Assembly (NCBI RefSeq): GCF_011683915.1
Contig: NZ_JAAQPH010000028.1
Location: forward strand, 1 to 64,000
Direction: 5' to 3'
Length of the DNA: 64,000 bases
From: Pelagibius litoralis
GTDB taxonomy: Bacteria; Pseudomonadota; Alphaproteobacteria; Kiloniellales; Kiloniellaceae
The stretch's first letter is position 1; every line of letters begins with the position of its first letter. This document shows positions 20,171-29,156 of this stretch, one piece after another. The notes beneath the pieces were generated by a model. That model did not search any database. It was given only the letters and a program-made list of their open reading frames with translations, and was not told the DNA's origin. Both the position numbers and the translations under genes were made by a program.

Positions 20171-21124
20171 ATGAAGATTACCCCGGATACCAAAGGCGTT
20201 GCCGCCGCCGTGTTGTCGAGCGCGCTGGGAGGAACCGCGGTGGTCGCTACGCGGGCGGCGGTCGGCCCCCTGGGAGGCGGTGCGCTCGATCCGCTGAGCC
20301 TGGCCTTTGCGCGCTATATGATTGGCGCCCTTGCACTAATGTGCTTCCTGGGCTGGGTTGGCTTGGCGAGACCCCAGCGCCGGGATTTGCTGCCGATTGT
20401 GCTGCTGGGCGTATTGTTCTTCGCGCTCTTTCCTCTGCTGTTCAATCTCTCGCTGGCCTATACGTCAGCCCCACGTGGATCACTTGCCTTGTCGACCCTC
20501 CCGCTGCTGACACTGGCCTTGGCCGCCACGCTGGGGATCGAACCCATGACTCTGCGCAAGCTGGCCGGCGTGCTGCTGGCTATGGCCGGTGTAGGATCCG
20601 CGCTGGTGGGCGATCTCGCTGCGGGACCTGAAGGTGCCTGGCGCGGCGATCTCGTTATGGTGGCTACCGCCGCCGTCGGGGCCATCTTTAATGTCTTCTC
20701 CCGACCCTACCTGGCGCGCTACCGGGCCATCGCCTTCGTCGCCTATGCCATGCTGGCGGGCAGCCTATTTTTGGGTCTGGCGCTTCCCCTTTCCGGTTTG
20801 TTGGGTGTCGTGACCGCGAGCCCAGGCGCACTCGATCCGGGCGACTGGGCTCTCGTTGCCTACCTCGGGCTCTTCGGAGCGGCCTTGACGTTCTTTCTCT
20901 GGGGGTATGGTCTGGAACACACCACGCCCACCAAAGTCGCAGTGACAGTCGCGGTCAATCCAATGACATCGATGCTGCTGGCAGCCCTGTTCCTGAACGA
21001 GCAGGTCACGGCGGGCCTGCTGACCGGTCTCGCCGCGGTCGCGCTTGGCATCTTCATCACCATGCGTCCTTCGGGCGAACGCACGCGACGGCCGAAGGCG
21101 GGCGGCCGCGACCTTCCTCCCTGA
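20171..21124 (+). CDS. EamA/DMT-family transporter
   Basis: A 317-residue inner-membrane protein with ten predicted helices in two EamA repeats (about 10-145 and 155-300). Such proteins usually export metabolites or amino acids. Recognisable features include the start AAVLSSALGGTAVVATRAAV, the LAYTSAPRGSLALSTLPLL segment at the end of repeat one, and LEHTTPTKVAVTVAVNPMTSMLLAALFLNEQ in repeat two. It lies divergent to a LysR gene that probably regulates it. The substrate is unknown. Confidence 0.88.
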   Translation: MKITPDTKGVAAAVLSSALGGTAVVATRAAVGPLGGGALDPLSLAFARYMIGALALMCFLGWVGLARPQRRDLLPIVLLGVLFFALFPLLFNLSLAYTSAPRGSLALSTLPLLTLALAATLGIEPMTLRKLAGVLLAMAGVGSALVGDLAAGPEGAWRGDLVMVATAAVGAIFNVFSRPYLARYRAIAFVAYAMLAGSLFLGLALPLSGLLGVVTASPGALDPGDWALVAYLGLFGAALTFFLWGYGLEHTTPTKVAVTVAVNPMTSMLLAALFLNEQVTAGLLTGLAAVALGIFITMRPSGERTRRPKAGGRDLPP

Positions 21125-21227
21125 GGGCCGGCAAACGGGGCTGGACTCTCACGGTCTTGAGACCCGCTCTTGCCACCAAGGCAGGGACACCTCACATCCT
21201 CAAAGAAGAATTCGAGGATTGCCCCAG

Positions 21228-21638
21228 ATGGCCGACAAAGTGGAAAGAAGCGACCGGGAATGGCGGGAAATGCTGACCCGCGAGCAATACTATGTGACCC
21301 GCGCGGCCGGCACGGAACGGGCCTTCAGCGGCCGCTATCATGACTGCAAGATCCCGGGCACCTATCGCTGCGTCTGCTGCGATCAGCCGCTGTTCAGCGC
21401 CGAGGCGAAGTTCGATTCAGGCACCGGCTGGCCCTCGTTTACCGCCCCTCTGGATGCCGAGGCCGTGGAAACCCGGGAGGACCGCAGCCTCTGGATGCGC
21501 CGGGTGGAGGTGCTCTGCGCCCGCTGCGATGCCCACCTGGGGCATGTTTTCGACGACGGTCCGGCCCCCAGCGGGCAGCGCTTCTGCATGAACTCGGCGG
21601 CTTTGAAGCTGGAACCGGCCGAAGAAGGCGAATCCTGA
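21228..21638 (+). CDS. msrB: Peptide-methionine (R)-S-oxide reductase
   Basis: A 136-residue cytosolic enzyme that reduces the R-epimer of methionine sulfoxide in proteins. The zinc site is C48/C51 (CVCC) with C97/C100 (CARC), and the catalytic cysteine is C120 in RFCMNSAAL. GTGWPSF (65-71) and DDGP are family motifs. The start at 21228 is set by GAGG upstream and by the family start. No signal peptide is present and no msrA is adjacent. Confidence 0.95.
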   Translation: MADKVERSDREWREMLTREQYYVTRAAGTERAFSGRYHDCKIPGTYRCVCCDQPLFSAEAKFDSGTGWPSFTAPLDAEAVETREDRSLWMRRVEVLCARCDAHLGHVFDDGPAPSGQRFCMNSAALKLEPAEEGES

Positions 21639-21844
21639 CCTGCGCTGTATCAAATCCGCTCTGGGGCCGCCGCCGTGGCTGATAGGGCCCAGCCTGCGGA
21701 AGAACTGATTGAAATAGCCGAGAACAATCGACATTTATCGGTAGCTCAGCCATTGTGCCGGCTGCCGCGGCGGATTCCCTGGCCTTTCCCGGCTGGCGGT
21801 GCGCCGCGTTTTTTGATCAACCATCCCGAGTTCCACATCCGGAT

Positions 21845-22873
21845 ATGACAGCAATAGCGTTTTTGCAGGCCGGCGGTGGATTGGTGTTGCTGTTCATCGG
21901 CGGCGAGGTGCTGCTGCGCGGCGCCGTCGGGCTGTCGCTGCGGTTCGGCCTCTCGCCTCTGCTGATCGGCTTGACCGTGGTGGCTTTCGCCACCTCCATG
22001 CCGGAACTGGTGGTCACCGTGACCGCCGGCCTCCAGGGCGCCACCGACATCGGCGTCGGCAATGTGGTCGGCTCCAATGTCGCCAATATCCTGCTGATCC
22101 TCGGACTGGCCGCCCTGCTCTGCCCGATCGAGAAGGAACCGAAGCGTATCCTGCGCGATACCGTGGCCATGGTCGCCGCGACGGCGGTCTTCTTCGCCCT
22201 GGCTTTCATGGAGCGCATGGGCTTTGTCCAGGGCATCATCATGATCGCCCTGCTGGCCGGCTACCTGCTGATCAGCTACCGCGCCGAGATCAAGGGCGGC
22301 AACGACGCCGCCACGGGAATGGAAGCGATCGAGGAAGCCGGGGCCGCCCCGCGCTCGGCCTGGGTCGCCCTGGCGCTGGTGGTCGGCGGCATCGTCGGCC
22401 TGGCGGCGGGCTCCGAACTGCTGGTGCGCGGCGCCCTCATAATCGCCAGAGCGGCCGGTGTGTCAGAGACGGTTATCGGCCTGACCCTGGTGGCTTTCGG
22501 CACCTCGCTGCCGGAACTGGCCACCGCCATCGTCGCCGCGCTGCGCGGCCACACCGAAGTCGCCCTCGGCAATGTCCTGGGTTCGAACATCTTCAACATC
22601 CTGCTGATCCTCGGTGTGCTTTTCGTGATCACCCCGGTGGTGGTAGCGCCGGAAATCCTGAGCTTCGACATCTGGATCCTGGCCGCGGCAACGCTGATCG
22701 CCGTGCCGGTGATGCTTACCGGCAAGCGCATCGGGCGCATTGAAGGCGCGGTCTTCATCATGCTCTACGCGGCTTTCATCTGGGTGCAGTTCGATTCGGA
22801 CAAACCGGCGGTCGCCGACACATCCGCACCGGCCGGTCACAACGCCGGCGTAGCAGGCATCATCGGACAATGA
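21845..22873 (+). CDS. Calcium/sodium (CaCA) exchanger, YrbG-like
   Basis: A 342-residue inner-membrane antiporter built of two inverted repeats of five helices. The two alpha-repeat motifs are clear: VVAFATSMPELVVTVTA with GNVVGSNVANILLILG, and LVAFGTSLPELATAIVA with GNVLGSNIFNILLILG. The acidic E-L residues and N's coordinate the cation. The start at 21845 fits the family; an upstream GTG would add 30 non-homologous residues. The stop overlaps folB by four bases (ATGA). The substrate (Ca2+, Na+ or K+) is not predictable. Confidence 0.9.
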   Translation: MTAIAFLQAGGGLVLLFIGGEVLLRGAVGLSLRFGLSPLLIGLTVVAFATSMPELVVTVTAGLQGATDIGVGNVVGSNVANILLILGLAALLCPIEKEPKRILRDTVAMVAATAVFFALAFMERMGFVQGIIMIALLAGYLLISYRAEIKGGNDAATGMEAIEEAGAAPRSAWVALALVVGGIVGLAAGSELLVRGALIIARAAGVSETVIGLTLVAFGTSLPELATAIVAALRGHTEVALGNVLGSNIFNILLILGVLFVITPVVVAPEILSFDIWILAAATLIAVPVMLTGKRIGRIEGAVFIMLYAAFIWVQFDSDKPAVADTSAPAGHNAGVAGIIGQ

Positions 22874-23280
22874 ACAGCGACAAGCCGACGCCGGGCAACG
22901 AACCCGCCGCTTCGCAGGTGCTGGCGCAGCGGATCGTGATTCGCGATCTCACCCTTTCCTGCAGTATCGGGGTCAGCGACGAGGAACGCGCCAGGCGACA
23001 GCGCCTGCGACTCAACCTCGAACTTCTGGTCGACCCAAGCCCGCCACAAGACGACAACATCAACGAAGTGTTGGACTACGGTGTTCTGGCCGAGGCGGTC
23101 AGAAGCCATAGCCTTACCGCCGGCTGCCGGTTGCTGGAGACCCTGGCAGAAGAACTGGCGGCGCTTTGTTTCAGCTTCCCGCAGGTGCGAGAGAGCAGAA
23201 TCAGGATCGAGAAGCTCGACCGCTACGCCGACATCGGCGGCATCGGTATCGAGATAGAGCGGCGGCGTGACGGCTTATAG
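22870..23280 (+). CDS. folB: Dihydroneopterin aldolase
   Basis: A 136-residue protein of the FolB family in folate biosynthesis, converting dihydroneopterin to hydroxymethyl-dihydropterin and glycolaldehyde. The family pattern IVIRDLTLSCSIGVSDEERARRQ opens the fold; LDYGVLAEAV and LLETLAEELA follow, with the late KLDRYADIGG carrying the conserved lysine region. The first 18 residues are an unconserved extension. Coupling to the antiporter gene is by ATGA overlap and need not mean related function. No other folate genes are seen here. Confidence 0.88.
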   Translation: MNSDKPTPGNEPAASQVLAQRIVIRDLTLSCSIGVSDEERARRQRLRLNLELLVDPSPPQDDNINEVLDYGVLAEAVRSHSLTAGCRLLETLAEELAALCFSFPQVRESRIRIEKLDRYADIGGIGIEIERRRDGL

Positions 23281-23667
23281 GGCGGATATAGAACGGCGAC
23301 GTTCCGCTAAGCCCTTGCATTAGAAGCCAATCCGCCGACCTCGGGGGCACCAGTTTTACACAGGCCCTGCAGCCACCCCCACAAGCCCCTAACAGGGCAT
23401 GACATAATTAAGACCTTGCCGTTTACTTTGTTCTTGACTTGATTTTTCTTGTTGAAAAACAATAGTATAACCTTATTTGCTCAAAAAATGTGCAGCTTAA
23501 CAAAAGTGTAGAAATCCCTAAGACTAATCTCTCAGGCATCATAGATAGACACAGTTTTATCCACAGCATTGGTGGATAGAATCCCCGGGACGCCGGAAGG
23601 ATTGACCGGCGGGCCCGCAGTTGTTTTCCTTTCGCCTGGATACCTCTCCATAACCGACTGATTCCAA
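23281..23667. other. AT-rich gap between folB and uvrC
   Basis: This stretch of 387 bases shows no gene. The middle (23400-23560) is markedly AT-rich compared with the rest of the window and includes TTGACT near 23434 and TATAAC near 23466, but their spacing is too wide for one promoter. It probably carries the uvrC promoter and possibly a small RNA. No terminator hairpin with a T-run was found after folB. Confidence 0.35.
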
Positions 23668-25671
23668 ATGGCCAGAGCCCCTAAGCGCCGCACCAAGGAC
23701 CCCTCCGCCGGAGGCAAGCGCTCGGCCATGGGGATGGAGGAGGACCCGTCCGAGCCCTATCTGACCGAACCGGTCACAGCCGAATCGGATGACACAGCGG
23801 AGACGGCAGCCGAAATCACCCAGAACCTTGCAAGAGGTTTGGGTGTCATCGCCGACACGGTGAGAACGCTGAGCGGAAGCGCCGGCGTCTATCGCATGCT
23901 GAACCGCCGGGGGGATGCGCTTTATGTCGGCAAGGCGCGCAACCTGAAACGCCGCGTCACCGCCTACACGCAACTCGCCAAGCTGCCCCACCGGTTGCAG
24001 CGCATGGTCGCCGAGACGGTTGCCATGGAGGTAGTGGAAACCCACACCGAAGTCGAAGCGCTGTTGTTGGAGAGCAATCTCATCAAGCGGCTGATGCCGC
24101 GCTTCAACGTGCTGCTGCGCGACGACAAGTCGTTCCCCTATATCCTGTTGAGCGACGATCATGCGGTGCCGCAACTCACCAAGCATCGCGGCGCGCAGAA
24201 TCGCGAAGGCGATTACTTCGGGCCCTTCGCTTCGGCCGGCGCGGTCAACCGCACCATCACCGCACTGGAGCGCGCCTTTCTGCTGCGCTCCTGTTCCGAT
24301 GCGGTTTATGCCAGCCGCACCCGGCCCTGCCTGATGTATCAGATCAAACGCTGCTCGGGCCCCTGCGTGGAGCGCATCTCCGCCGCCGACTACCAGGATC
24401 TGGTGCAACAGGCGCGGCGCTTTCTGTCCGGCCGCTCCCAGGAAGTGCAGCAGCAGCTCGGCAACGCCATGGAGGCCGCCGCCGAAAAAATGGATTACGA
24501 GAGCGCCGCGGTCTACCGCGACCGCATCCGCGCACTGGCCCATATTCAATCCCATCAGGACATCAACATCGAAGGCATCGACAATGCCGATGTGATCGTC
24601 GCCCATGAAGAGGGCGGGCAGATCTGTGTCCAGGTGTTTTTCTTCCGCGCCGGGCGGAACTACGGCAACCGGGCCTACTTTCCCAGCCACGATAAGAGCC
24701 TGGCCAGCGGCGAAGTGCTCGGCGCTTTCATCGCCCAGTTCTACGAGAACAAACCGGTGCCCCAGACGATCCTGGTCAGCCATAGACCGGACGAGCTGAG
24801 CCTGCTCGCCGAAGCTCTGTCGGTGAAAGCGGAGCGGAAGATACAGATCCTGCAGCCGCAGCGCGGGGCCAAGCGCAAGCTGATCGACAACGCCCTGCAC
24901 AATGCCCGCGAGGCCCTGGCCCGGCGCGTGGCGGAGAGCAGCAGCCAGCGGCGCCTGCTGGAGGGGCTCGCCGAGGTCTTCGGCCTGGAGAGCACGCCCG
25001 AGCGGATCGAGGTCTACGACAACAGCCACATCCAGGGCAGCGAACCTTACGGTGGCATGATCGTCGCCGGGCCCGAGGGCTTTACCAAGAACGCCTATCG
25101 CAAGTTCCGCATCAAGGACCCTGACACCGTCGCCGGCGACGACTACGCGATGATGCGCGAGGTCCTGACCCGGCGCTTCAAACGGGCGCTGAAGGAAGAC
25201 CCGGAACGCAGCGGCGAGACCTGGCCCGATCTGGTACTGCTGGACGGCGGCCAGGGGCAGCTGAGCGCCGGCACCGAGGTGCTGGCCGACCTCGGCCTCG
25301 GCGACCTGCCGATCGCCGCCATCGCCAAGGGGCCGGACCGCGACGCGGGGCGCGAGCGCATTTTCATGCCCGGCAAGCCGTCTTTCATGCTCCAGCCGCG
25401 CGACCCTCTGCTGTATTTCATCCAAAGGTTGCGCGACGAGGCTCATCGCTTTGCCATCGGCAGCCATCGCGCCGGGCGCTCCAAGGCGCGGCTGCGCTCC
25501 GTCCTCGACGATGTGCCGGGGATCGGCGCCAAACGCAAGAAGGCGCTGCTGCTCCACTTCGGCGCCGCAAAAGCGGTGGCCCGGGCCGGTCTGACCGACC
25601 TGGAAATGGTGGAAGGCATCAACAAGACCGTGGCCCGCAAGATCTATGATCATTTCCACCGGGAAGCCTGA
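23668..25671 (+). CDS. uvrC: Excinuclease ABC subunit C
   Basis: A 667-residue nuclease that makes the 3' and 5' incisions in nucleotide excision repair. It has an N-terminal GIY-YIG domain ([25 protein letters not shown], starting near 72), a cysteine-rich segment ([15 protein letters not shown]), a UVR motif ([16 protein letters not shown]), an RNase H-like endonuclease domain with YDNSHIQG, and C-terminal helix-hairpin-helix repeats ([13 protein letters not shown]). The first 70 residues, rich in charge and proline, are a non-conserved extension; an internal start nearer the GIY domain is possible. pgsA follows after 165 bases. Confidence 0.95.
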   Translation: MARAPKRRTKDPSAGGKRSAMGMEEDPSEPYLTEPVTAESDDTAETAAEITQNLARGLGVIADTVRTLSGSAGVYRMLNRRGDALYVGKARNLKRRVTAYTQLAKLPHRLQRMVAETVAMEVVETHTEVEALLLESNLIKRLMPRFNVLLRDDKSFPYILLSDDHAVPQLTKHRGAQNREGDYFGPFASAGAVNRTITALERAFLLRSCSDAVYASRTRPCLMYQIKRCSGPCVERISAADYQDLVQQARRFLSGRSQEVQQQLGNAMEAAAEKMDYESAAVYRDRIRALAHIQSHQDINIEGIDNADVIVAHEEGGQICVQVFFFRAGRNYGNRAYFPSHDKSLASGEVLGAFIAQFYENKPVPQTILVSHRPDELSLLAEALSVKAERKIQILQPQRGAKRKLIDNALHNAREALARRVAESSSQRRLLEGLAEVFGLESTPERIEVYDNSHIQGSEPYGGMIVAGPEGFTKNAYRKFRIKDPDTVAGDDYAMMREVLTRRFKRALKEDPERSGETWPDLVLLDGGQGQLSAGTEVLADLGLGDLPIAAIAKGPDRDAGRERIFMPGKPSFMLQPRDPLLYFIQRLRDEAHRFAIGSHRAGRSKARLRSVLDDVPGIGAKRKKALLLHFGAAKAVARAGLTDLEMVEGINKTVARKIYDHFHREA

Positions 25672-25780
25672 TCATTTGCGCCGATTGATCTTGGGCAGTG
25701 AGTCAGACAATGCGGCTGTGCTAGGTTGACGGGTCGACGCAGAAATTCAGGTGCGCTCCAGCAGCGCCCACCATGACTTT

Positions 25781-25816
25781 GGCCAAGGCTTAGGCCAAGG
25801 CTTAGGCCAAGGCTTA
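25781..25816 (+). repeat. Three exact tandem copies of a 12-bp unit before pgsA
   Basis: The unit GGCCAAGGCTTA occurs at 25781-25792, 25793-25804 and 25805-25816 without mismatches, ending 20 bases before the pgsA ATG. A unit length of 12 keeps reading frame and helical phase nearly constant. Each unit contains AAGG, and the true ribosome site (AAGGA) follows at about 25820. The copy number may vary by slippage. Confidence 0.9.
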
Positions 25817-25836
25817 GATAAGGAATCCCAGGGGTC

Positions 25837-26409
25837 ATGTTGACCAGCCTGCCAAACCTTTTGACCCTCTCGCGGATCGCGGCAATTCCCCTGCTGCTGG
25901 TGCTGCTCTACCTGGATACCCCGCTGTTCCGATGGCTGGCCCTGGGCGGCTACGTCCTGGCCTGCGTCACCGACTACTTCGACGGCTATCTGGCGCGCAA
26001 CATGAACCAGGTGTCGCCGCTGGGCCGTTTCCTCGACCCCATCGCCGACAAGCTGCTGGTCGCCTCGCTCATCGTCATGCTGGTGGCGACGCAGCAGATT
26101 TCCGGTCTGCTCATCGTACCGGCCATTATCATCCTGGCGCGCGAGATCCTGGTCTCCGGCCTGCGCGAATACCTGGCCGAGATCAAAGTCTCGGTGCCGG
26201 TGACCACCCTGGCCAAGTGGAAGACGGCGATCCAGATGATCGCTCTTGGTTTTCTCATCGTCGGCGAGGCCGGCCCGGCGGTCATCCCGATACAGTGGAT
26301 CGGCGAGGCCGGGCTCTGGGTCGCCGGTGCGCTGACCGCCGTCACCGGCTACGACTACCTCTCGCGGGGGCTCAAGCACATGGTCGGCGAAGGCAGCGGC
26401 GGCCAATGA
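25837..26409 (+). CDS. pgsA: CDP-diacylglycerol-glycerol-3-phosphate 3-phosphatidyltransferase
   Basis: A 190-residue integral membrane enzyme that makes phosphatidylglycerol phosphate, the committed step of phosphatidylglycerol synthesis. The CDP-alcohol phosphatidyltransferase signature D-x2-D-G-x2-A-R-x8-G-x3-D-x3-D is complete, from DYFDGYLAR through PLGRFLDPIADK. Six membrane helices are expected. The start MLTSLPNLLTLSRIAAIPL is the family start. Lying after uvrC and before molybdopterin genes is a conserved alphaproteobacterial arrangement. Confidence 0.95.
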   Translation: MLTSLPNLLTLSRIAAIPLLLVLLYLDTPLFRWLALGGYVLACVTDYFDGYLARNMNQVSPLGRFLDPIADKLLVASLIVMLVATQQISGLLIVPAIIILAREILVSGLREYLAEIKVSVPVTTLAKWKTAIQMIALGFLIVGEAGPAVIPIQWIGEAGLWVAGALTAVTGYDYLSRGLKHMVGEGSGGQ

Positions 26410-26446
26410 GCAGGAACACAGGTGCCGACATGAAAGTGATCGGACA

Positions 26447-26962
26447 ATGAAGATAATCGGCTTGGCGGGCTGGAGCGGCAGCGGCAAGACCACCCTGGTG
26501 ACCCAACTGATCCCGGCCCTGGTGCGCCGGGGTCTGCGGGTTTCGACCATGAAGCACGCCCACCACGCCTTCGACGTCGACGAGCCGGGCAAGGATTCCT
26601 ACCAGCACCGCGCCGCCGGGGCGACCGAGGTGATGATCGGCTCCGGCAAACGCTGGGCGCTGATGCACGAACTGCGCGGGGAAGCGGAGCCGGACAGCCT
26701 CAGCCTGATGCAGCACATGACCCCGGTCGACCTGCTGATCATCGAAGGCTGGAAAAAGGAGGGTCACGAGAAGATCGAGATCCACCGCCCGGCCCACGGC
26801 AAGCCGCTGATCCAGCCCGAAGACCCCCAGGTCGTCGCGGTGGCCTGCGACCAAGACCTGCCGGGCCTGCCGGTGCCGCGCCTCGACCTCAACGACATCG
26901 AGGCGGTCGCCGACTTCATCGTCGTCCACTGCGGCCTGCAAGAGAAAGCAGCGGCGCAATAG
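26447..26962 (+). CDS. mobB: Molybdopterin-guanine dinucleotide biosynthesis adaptor MobB
   Basis: A 171-residue GTP-binding protein that assists MobA in attaching GMP to molybdopterin. The P-loop is GWSGSGKTTL (8-17), followed by the family segment MKHAHHAFDVDEPGKDSYQHRAAGA and LLIIEGWKKEGHEKIEIHR. mobA is not in the window. A short in-frame leader upstream of the ATG is not coding. It starts 37 bases after pgsA and is followed at once by moeA. Confidence 0.93.
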   Translation: MKIIGLAGWSGSGKTTLVTQLIPALVRRGLRVSTMKHAHHAFDVDEPGKDSYQHRAAGATEVMIGSGKRWALMHELRGEAEPDSLSLMQHMTPVDLLIIEGWKKEGHEKIEIHRPAHGKPLIQPEDPQVVAVACDQDLPGLPVPRLDLNDIEAVADFIVVHCGLQEKAAAQ

Positions 26963-26963
26963 T

Positions 26964-28229
26964 ATGGCGCAGCTGACCGACGACTGTTTTGCCCAGGGCG
27001 GCCCCCTGATGCGGGTCGAGGAGGCCCGCAGCCTGCTGGCCGGGAGCATCACCGCGGTGACCGACAGCGAGACGGTGCCGCTGACCGAAGCCCTGGGGCG
27101 TATCCTGGCCGAGGACATCGCCTCCCCGGTCGACATCCCCCCGGCGCCCAACTCCGCCGTCGACGGCTATGCGGTCTACCACGCCGATCTGAACCCCGAC
27201 GCCGAAACACGGCTGCCCATCGCCGGACGCATCACCGCCGGGCAGCAGGACCTGCCGGCGCCGCCGCGCGGCAGCGCGATCCGCATCTTCACCGGCGCGC
27301 GGCTACCAGACGGCCCCGACACGGTGATGATGCAGGAGGACTGCGCGGTCGACGGCGACCCGGAAGCCCCCTGGGTCGTCATCCGCCCGGGCATCAAAAA
27401 AGGATCGAACGCGCGCAAGGCCGGCGAGGATGTCGAAAAAGACAGCATCGTGCTGCATCGAGGCCAGAGACTGCGCGCCCAGGACGTCGGCCAGGCGGCA
27501 GCGGTCGGCCGCCGGGAAGTGACGGTCTCCCAGCGCCTGCGCGTCGCCCTCTTCTCGACCGGCGACGAACTGCGCGAGCCCGGTGCGGCGCTGGACGACG
27601 GCGCGATCTACGATTCCAACCGCTACACCATCCACGCCCTGTTGAGCGGTCTCGGCTGCCGTGTCGACGACCTCGGCATCCTGCCGGACCGCCTGGACGC
27701 GGTGCGCTCGGCGCTGGGCGCCGCCGAGGGCAAACACGATCTCATCGTTACCTCCGGCGGCGTCTCCGTCGGCGAGGAAGATCACGTGAAGACAGCCGTC
27801 GAGGCGCTGGGCAAGCTGCACCTCTGGCGCCTGGCAGTGAAGCCCGGCCGCCCCATTGCTTTGGGACAGGTCGGGCGTGTGCCCTTCGTCGGCCTGCCGG
27901 GCAACCCGGTCGCGGTCGTGGTCACCTTCCTCAACATCGTGCGGCCGGTCATCCTGCGCATGATGGGCGGAAACGACACCCCGCCCCATACCTTTCGGGT
28001 TAGGGCCGGCTTCGACCACAAGAAAAAGCTGGACCGCCGCGAATGGGTCCGCGCCCGGCTGGTGGACGGCGCGTCGGGCCTGACGGCGGAGAAGTTTGCC
28101 CGCGAAGGCGCGGGCATCCTGTCGTCCCTGGTGGCCGCCGACGGCCTGGTCGAACTGCCCGAGGACTTGACCCGCCTGGAGGCCGGCGCGATGGTGGATT
28201 TCCTGCCCTTCAGCGAAGTGACGCAGTGA
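26964..28229 (+). CDS. moeA: Molybdopterin molybdotransferase MoeA
   Basis: A 421-residue enzyme that inserts molybdate into adenylated molybdopterin. It has the MoeA four-domain layout: PPAPNSAVDGYAV near residue 55, the MPT-binding core ALFSTGDELREPG...YDSNRYTIHALL, TSGGVSVGEEDHVK, and LPGNPVAVVVTFL. The C-terminal beta domain is present. The ATG at 26964 gives a slightly long start; the ATG at 27009 (MRVEEARSLL) is an alternative. It begins one base after the mobB stop. Confidence 0.94.
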   Translation: MAQLTDDCFAQGGPLMRVEEARSLLAGSITAVTDSETVPLTEALGRILAEDIASPVDIPPAPNSAVDGYAVYHADLNPDAETRLPIAGRITAGQQDLPAPPRGSAIRIFTGARLPDGPDTVMMQEDCAVDGDPEAPWVVIRPGIKKGSNARKAGEDVEKDSIVLHRGQRLRAQDVGQAAAVGRREVTVSQRLRVALFSTGDELREPGAALDDGAIYDSNRYTIHALLSGLGCRVDDLGILPDRLDAVRSALGAAEGKHDLIVTSGGVSVGEEDHVKTAVEALGKLHLWRLAVKPGRPIALGQVGRVPFVGLPGNPVAVVVTFLNIVRPVILRMMGGNDTPPHTFRVRAGFDHKKKLDRREWVRARLVDGASGLTAEKFAREGAGILSSLVAADGLVELPEDLTRLEAGAMVDFLPFSEVTQ

Positions 28230-28253
28230 CCTATATATATTAGGTGTCCCATG

Positions 28254-28340
28254 CTTCGAGACGCTTCGCTCTTCAGCATGAGGTCGGAGCATAGGGAAAG
28301 AACCTCACCCTGAGGAGGGCCGAAGGCCCGTCTCGAAGGG
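28254..28340. repeat. Palindromic intergenic repeat, copy 1 (moeA-moaD gap)
   Basis: The ends CTTCGAGACG and CGTCTCGAAG are exact complements. The inner arms TTCAGCATGAGGT and ACCTCACCCTGAGGA also pair, so the whole element can fold into one long cruciform-like hairpin. A second copy lies at 31017-31105. This type of CTTCGAGAC...CTCAGG-GTGAGG element is common between genes in Alphaproteobacteria. It lies inside the moeA-moaD transcription unit. Confidence 0.85.
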
Positions 28341-28366
28341 TGCGCGGCAAGAGAAAGAAGACCGAC

Positions 28367-28618
28367 GTGAAGCTGCTGTATTTCGCCTGGTTGAAGACCA
28401 AGACCGGCCTCTCGGAAGAGGACGTGAGCCCTCCAGAGAACGTCGCCACCGTGGGCGAGCTGTTGACCTGGCTGGAAGGCCGTGGGCCGGAGTTCGCAGA
28501 CGCCCTTTCCGACCGCGATGCGATCCGCGTGGCGGTGAACCAGGCCTTCGCCAAGAACAGCGACCCCATCGGCCCCAACGACGAGGTCGCCCTCTTCCCG
28601 CCGGTGACGGGAGGGTAA
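28367..28618 (+). CDS. moaD: Molybdopterin synthase small subunit MoaD
   Basis: An 83-residue ubiquitin-like protein whose C-terminal Gly-Gly (PPVTGG) is thiocarboxylated to deliver sulfur to precursor Z with MoaE. The beta-grasp start VKLLYFAWLKTKTGL and NDEVALFPPVTGG are typical. The start is a GTG at 28367, with AAGA upstream; a more distal GTG at 28340 lies in the palindromic repeat and adds unrelated residues. moaE follows 59 bases downstream. Confidence 0.92.
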   Translation: MKLLYFAWLKTKTGLSEEDVSPPENVATVGELLTWLEGRGPEFADALSDRDAIRVAVNQAFAKNSDPIGPNDEVALFPPVTGG

Positions 28619-28677
28619 GTTTTGTTCTCGCTACGCTCGACTTTCGGCACCGGCTTTCCCGCAAGGGAGCATGACTC

Positions 28678-29148
28678 ATGATCAGGGTCCAGGAGCAGGA
28701 CTTCGATATCGGCAAAGAGCTGGCGGCGCTGACCGGCGGCAACACCGCCATCGGCGGCCTCGCCGTCTTCGTCGGCCTCGTGCGCGATATCGCAGGCGGC
28801 AGCGACATCCAGGCCATGACCCTGGAACACTACCCGGCGATGACCGAAAAGATGCTGGCGGAGATCGAGGCCGAAGCCAGGGAACGCTGGCCGCTGGAAG
28901 CCAGCCTCATCATCCACCGCTACGGACGGCTGGAACCCGGCGACCAGATCGTCCTGGTCGCCGCCGCCTCGGCCCACCGCGACGCCGCCTTCGAAGCCTG
29001 CCAGTTCCTCATGGACTGGCTGAAGACCAAGGCGCCGTTCTGGAAGCTGGAAGAAACCGATGCCGGTGCGCAGTGGGTCGACGCACGCAGCAGCGACGAC
29101 GCGGCGGCGGCAAGATGGGTGAAGCAAGACCCCGACGCGGCGGAGTAG
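28678..29148 (+). CDS. moaE: Molybdopterin synthase catalytic subunit MoaE
   Basis: A 156-residue catalytic subunit that converts precursor Z to molybdopterin with MoaD-thiocarboxylate. Conserved parts are GGLAVFVGLVRD, MTLEHYPAMTEKML, LIIHRYGRLEPGDQIVLVAAASAHRDAAFEAC and the active-site lysines in WLKTKAPFWKLE. The start follows AAGGGAGC. It completes the block pgsA-mobB-moeA-moaD-moaE and ends just before a convergent MFS gene. Confidence 0.95.
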   Translation: MIRVQEQDFDIGKELAALTGGNTAIGGLAVFVGLVRDIAGGSDIQAMTLEHYPAMTEKMLAEIEAEARERWPLEASLIIHRYGRLEPGDQIVLVAAASAHRDAAFEACQFLMDWLKTKAPFWKLEETDAGAQWVDARSSDDAAAARWVKQDPDAAE

Positions 29149-29156
29149 CTTCACTG

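Noticed and set aside
23400-23560. Possible sigma70 promoter TTGACT...TATAAC before uvrC
   Set aside because: The spacing is about 26 bases, far from 16-18; no better pair could be selected by eye.
23557-25659. Long open frame antisense to uvrC
   Set aside because: uvrC is unambiguous; the antisense frame has no recognisable motif.
28340-28366. Earlier GTG start for moaD
   Set aside because: It lies in the palindromic repeat and adds basic residues not found in MoaD; the GTG at 28367 starts the beta-grasp fold.
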